A stretch of DNA of 14,428 bases from UBA6115 sp964534515 (GTDB lineage: Bacteria > Bacillota > Clostridia > Christensenellales > Aristaeellaceae). The notes under the pieces were generated by a model. The model was not told the DNA's origin. It did no database searches and worked only from the letters and a program-made list of their open reading frames with translations. This document shows positions 12,452 through 14,428 of the stretch, piece after piece. The first letter of the stretch is position 1, and each line of letters opens with the position of its first letter. Location: assembly GCA_964534515.1 (NCBI GenBank), contig CAZHPW010000061.1, positions 1 to 14,428 on the forward strand, in the 5' to 3' direction. The translations under genes and the position numbers were made by a program.

Positions 12452-13573
12452 ATGAGTATGACAAAAAGACGCCCCACCTTTCTGCGTTTTCTGATAGTCC
12501 TGGCCATCGGCCTGGCCGTCGCCTTTGGCCTGTTATGGTACGCCAATCCCTATTACCAGGAGTTTATGAACAACACCCTGCTGCGCAACCATTACTTCAT
12601 TGTGGCGGCCATCGCGGCGCTGGTCATTGCCCTCTTCCTGTTCTTCCCCACCAGGAAACCCCTGCGCCTGTTCAAGTGGATTGGGCGGCTGCTCATCATG
12701 TTTGTGGTGGTTGTCCTGGTGTTTGCCGTGGGCGCGATTCTGGGCGTTCAGAACGACATGATGTTCCACCCCGGGGACAATGACGCCGTCGCTGAAGCCG
12801 CTTTGCTGGAGATGCCCCAGGTGGAGGAGGTCAGCGTCAAGTCTGCCAAGACCACCTACAACGGCTACATGTACAGGAAGGCCGATGTCAAAGCGCCGAC
12901 CCTCATCTACTTTGGCGGCAACGGTGAATTGGCGGCCACCCGCATGTACGGCTTGGCTAGCTCCGGTGTCACCCAGCTCTTGGGTGCAAACTACCATCTC
13001 TTGGTGGTGGACTATCCCGGCTACGGCAAGAGCGGGGGAGAGCCCGATGAGGAAGCCTTCAAAGACATGGCCCGCGCCACTTTGGAATTTGCCCAGGGCA
13101 ATGAGTTTGTGGACAAGGATAAGATTGTCTTAATGGGCTGGAGCCTGGGCACCGGTTCCGCGGCCTATTTGGCCAGCGAGTACGAGGTCGCCGGTGTTGT
13201 CCTGGCGGCGCCCTTCTACAACGGCACCACCCTGGTCAATGGGTTCATCCACAACCAGATGCATGTCAGGGATACCTTCTATACCAACCTGCCCACCTTC
13301 TTAGTCAGCAACAAATTCCCCTCCAATGACTACGCCAAGAAGACGGACGAGAAGGTGCTTATCGTCGCCGCCAAGGACGACAGGATGATTCCTTATGAGC
13401 AGGCGGAGCGCTTGAGCCGCGAGTACAAGGACGCTCAGTTTGTCCTGGTGGAGGGCGGCCACACCTCGGTCATCTATGACCCGCAGCCGCTGCAGACCAT
13501 CCTGGCCTTCCTCAACGGCATCTTGGGACAAACTCCCGCCCCTGTTGAAACCCCGGTGATTTCAACGCCTTAA
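12452..13573 (+). CDS. Membrane-anchored alpha/beta hydrolase
   Basis: This serine hydrolase of the BEM46/ABHD13-like type is probably an esterase, lipase or thioesterase of unknown substrate. The 373-residue product has three predicted membrane segments (about 11-29, 46-65 and 78-98), then the hydrolase domain. The oxyanion-region motif is YFGGNGE (about 153-159). The nucleophile elbow is GWSLG with Ser231, the probable acid is Asp310 in KDDRMIP, and the probable base is His337 in EGGH, so the triad is complete. VVDYPGYGKSGG (185-196) is typical of the family. GGAGG (12443-12447) precedes ATG 12452 by 4 nt; ATG 12458 is an alternative start. The gene stands alone between two terminators. With three helices the catalytic domain would face outside the cytoplasm if the N-terminus is inside (inference). 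Confidence 0.88.
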   Translation: MSMTKRRPTFLRFLIVLAIGLAVAFGLLWYANPYYQEFMNNTLLRNHYFIVAAIAALVIALFLFFPTRKPLRLFKWIGRLLIMFVVVVLVFAVGAILGVQNDMMFHPGDNDAVAEAALLEMPQVEEVSVKSAKTTYNGYMYRKADVKAPTLIYFGGNGELAATRMYGLASSGVTQLLGANYHLLVVDYPGYGKSGGEPDEEAFKDMARATLEFAQGNEFVDKDKIVLMGWSLGTGSAAYLASEYEVAGVVLAAPFYNGTTLVNGFIHNQMHVRDTFYTNLPTFLVSNKFPSNDYAKKTDEKVLIVAAKDDRMIPYEQAERLSREYKDAQFVLVEGGHTSVIYDPQPLQTILAFLNGILGQTPAPVETPVISTP

Positions 13574-13585
13574 ACTGATGTATTG

Positions 13586-13613
13586 AAGCCGGCTCCTTAT
13601 GGAGCCGGCTTTT
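13586..13613 (+). terminator. Terminator of the hydrolase gene
   Basis: An 11-bp perfect stem AAGCCGGCTCC/GGAGCCGGCTT with loop TTAT ends in four T. It lies 12 nt after the stop codon. It separates the hydrolase from the convergent gene ending at 13627. Confidence 0.88.
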
Positions 13614-13626
13614 ACGTGCCAGGTTA

Positions 13627-14349
13627 TTATGAGGCAGGCCTTGAGGAACCCTGAAATAATGACAAAATTCGCTTGATGAATCCTATGATTCCGCTGCGGA
13701 AACCAGGCGGTGAAACCGGCTTGAAGTAGACGTCCAAAAGTCCCGGTCCCCTGTAAGCCTTGATATGCCCGATCAGCTCTTTGACATACTTGTGTGCCGC
13801 TGGCTCTGATGCGTACCAGACATTGGCCTGTCCGAAGCCAAACTGATGCTCGCTGTTCTTGGTGTGTCTGGCTGCGAGCCACTTATCCTTGAGGCGTTCC
13901 TTCTCCGGCAGTAAAACCGCATCCTTTGCCATCGCGCTGACGTTGTACCCACGTGTCCAGCTCTGGCTGTATGTATCTGCAATCTCCGTATTCAAATAAT
14001 GCCGGTGCACCGTGGCATTCTTGTACCAACCGACCACCCTGGGTTTGCCGGTTTTTGGCGTTGCGCACCAGATGACCAATACGTTTTCAGCATAATTCTC
14101 ATTGATTAAGTTAGCACAGTCTGCGATTCGTTCTATTCTGGCTTGGTTTCGCACAATCTTCGTTGTCTTCGTTTCAAACGAGCCCAAAACCCGCCAATCA
14201 TCGTCTTTTCCACCTCTGATTTTAACCGGCGTGTAGTTATAGACCTCATTGGCGTCTTTATTCTCATTGACAAAGGAACCGCCGTTGATGGGTATATCAT
14301 CCTCTGCGATGTCATCATAGCGCTTCATCCAGGCGATGTTTAAAAACAA
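13627..14349 (-). CDS. Hypothetical protein with GWYKNATV motif, unknown function
   Basis: I do not recognise a named family with confidence. The 240-residue product opens FLNIAWMKRYDD, has INGGSFVNENKDANEVYNY (about 21-39), and a central VLVIWCATPKTGKPRVVGWYKNATVHRHY (about 91-119). Later come QFGFGQANVWYASEP and a hydrophobic/basic C-terminal end (GIIGFIKRILSLF). The FLNIxWM...GGxxVxE...VVGWYKNATV pattern reminds me of proteins seen near restriction or defence genes, but this is only an impression. The start is TTG at 14347-14349, with GGAGAG six nt upstream, and keeps the conserved-looking FLNIAWM; an ATG at 14326-14328 is the alternative. It appears AT-richer than neighbouring genes and stands alone, which may indicate transfer. 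Confidence 0.6.
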   Translation of the reverse strand: MFLNIAWMKRYDDIAEDDIPINGGSFVNENKDANEVYNYTPVKIRGGKDDDWRVLGSFETKTTKIVRNQARIERIADCANLINENYAENVLVIWCATPKTGKPRVVGWYKNATVHRHYLNTEIADTYSQSWTRGYNVSAMAKDAVLLPEKERLKDKWLAARHTKNSEHQFGFGQANVWYASEPAAHKYVKELIGHIKAYRGPGLLDVYFKPVSPPGFRSGIIGFIKRILSLFQGSSRPAS

Positions 14350-14428
14350 GGGCTTCTCTCCGAAATAGTTGACCTCATACTAACCAAAAACGATAACGCT
14401 ATGAAAGCATTGAGAAATCTGATATAAT

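Noticed and set aside
14423..14428. TATAAT at the right edge as a plus-strand promoter
   Set aside because: No matching -35 lies at the right distance and the downstream gene is outside the window.

Overview
The window looks like chromosomal DNA of a moderately GC-rich, probably anaerobic member of the Clostridia (Bacillota). This is inferred from strong AGGAGG-type ribosome binding sites before nearly every gene, an rpsF-ssb-rpsR operon without rplI, a Cys-containing S18, a small basic KKLSKKAKK protein, and a NifU-like/GGGtGRT gene pair that I associate mainly with anaerobes. A run of 10 N at 1549-1558 marks a scaffold join, so this is draft or metagenomic sequence. No rRNA, tRNA, CRISPR array, insertion sequence or prophage was seen.

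Layout. 1-253: AT-rich or C-rich non-coding DNA with a terminator. 254-1452, minus strand: rpsF (S6), ssb and rpsR (S18), with a clear sigma-A-type promoter. 1509-3506, minus strand: uppP and an L,D-transpeptidase gene 12 nt apart, a cell-envelope operon; the transpeptidase gene contains the assembly gap. 3503-3682, minus strand: a small conserved basic protein whose promoter appears to produce a leaderless mRNA. 3713-5892, plus strand: a MATE efflux transporter gene translationally coupled to a lysoplasmalogenase (YhhN-family) gene, ending at a terminator. 5923-10294, plus strand: a complete ABC importer operon (double-domain permease, ATPase, secreted solute-binding protein) with a near-consensus promoter and its own terminator. 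10416-12214, plus strand: a two-gene operon of a NifU/IscU-like scaffold protein and a GGGtGRT-family protein, with an extended -10 promoter, an 18-bp near-perfect palindrome just downstream of the predicted transcription start, and a strong bidirectional terminator. 12215-13613, plus strand: a repeat-rich regulatory region, then a membrane-anchored alpha/beta hydrolase gene and terminator. 13627-14349, minus strand: an orphan gene of unknown function that looks AT-richer than its neighbours.

How the genes work together. The left part supplies housekeeping translation and DNA-binding proteins, plus undecaprenyl-phosphate recycling and 3-3 peptidoglycan cross-linking. The middle is transport and lipid metabolism. 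The candidate for an undescribed system is the NifU-like/GGGtGRT pair. Both proteins are conserved and rich in Cys or His motifs, they appear to be controlled by a palindromic operator, and I know of no established biochemical function for the second one. The substrate of the ABC importer cannot be read from the sequence.
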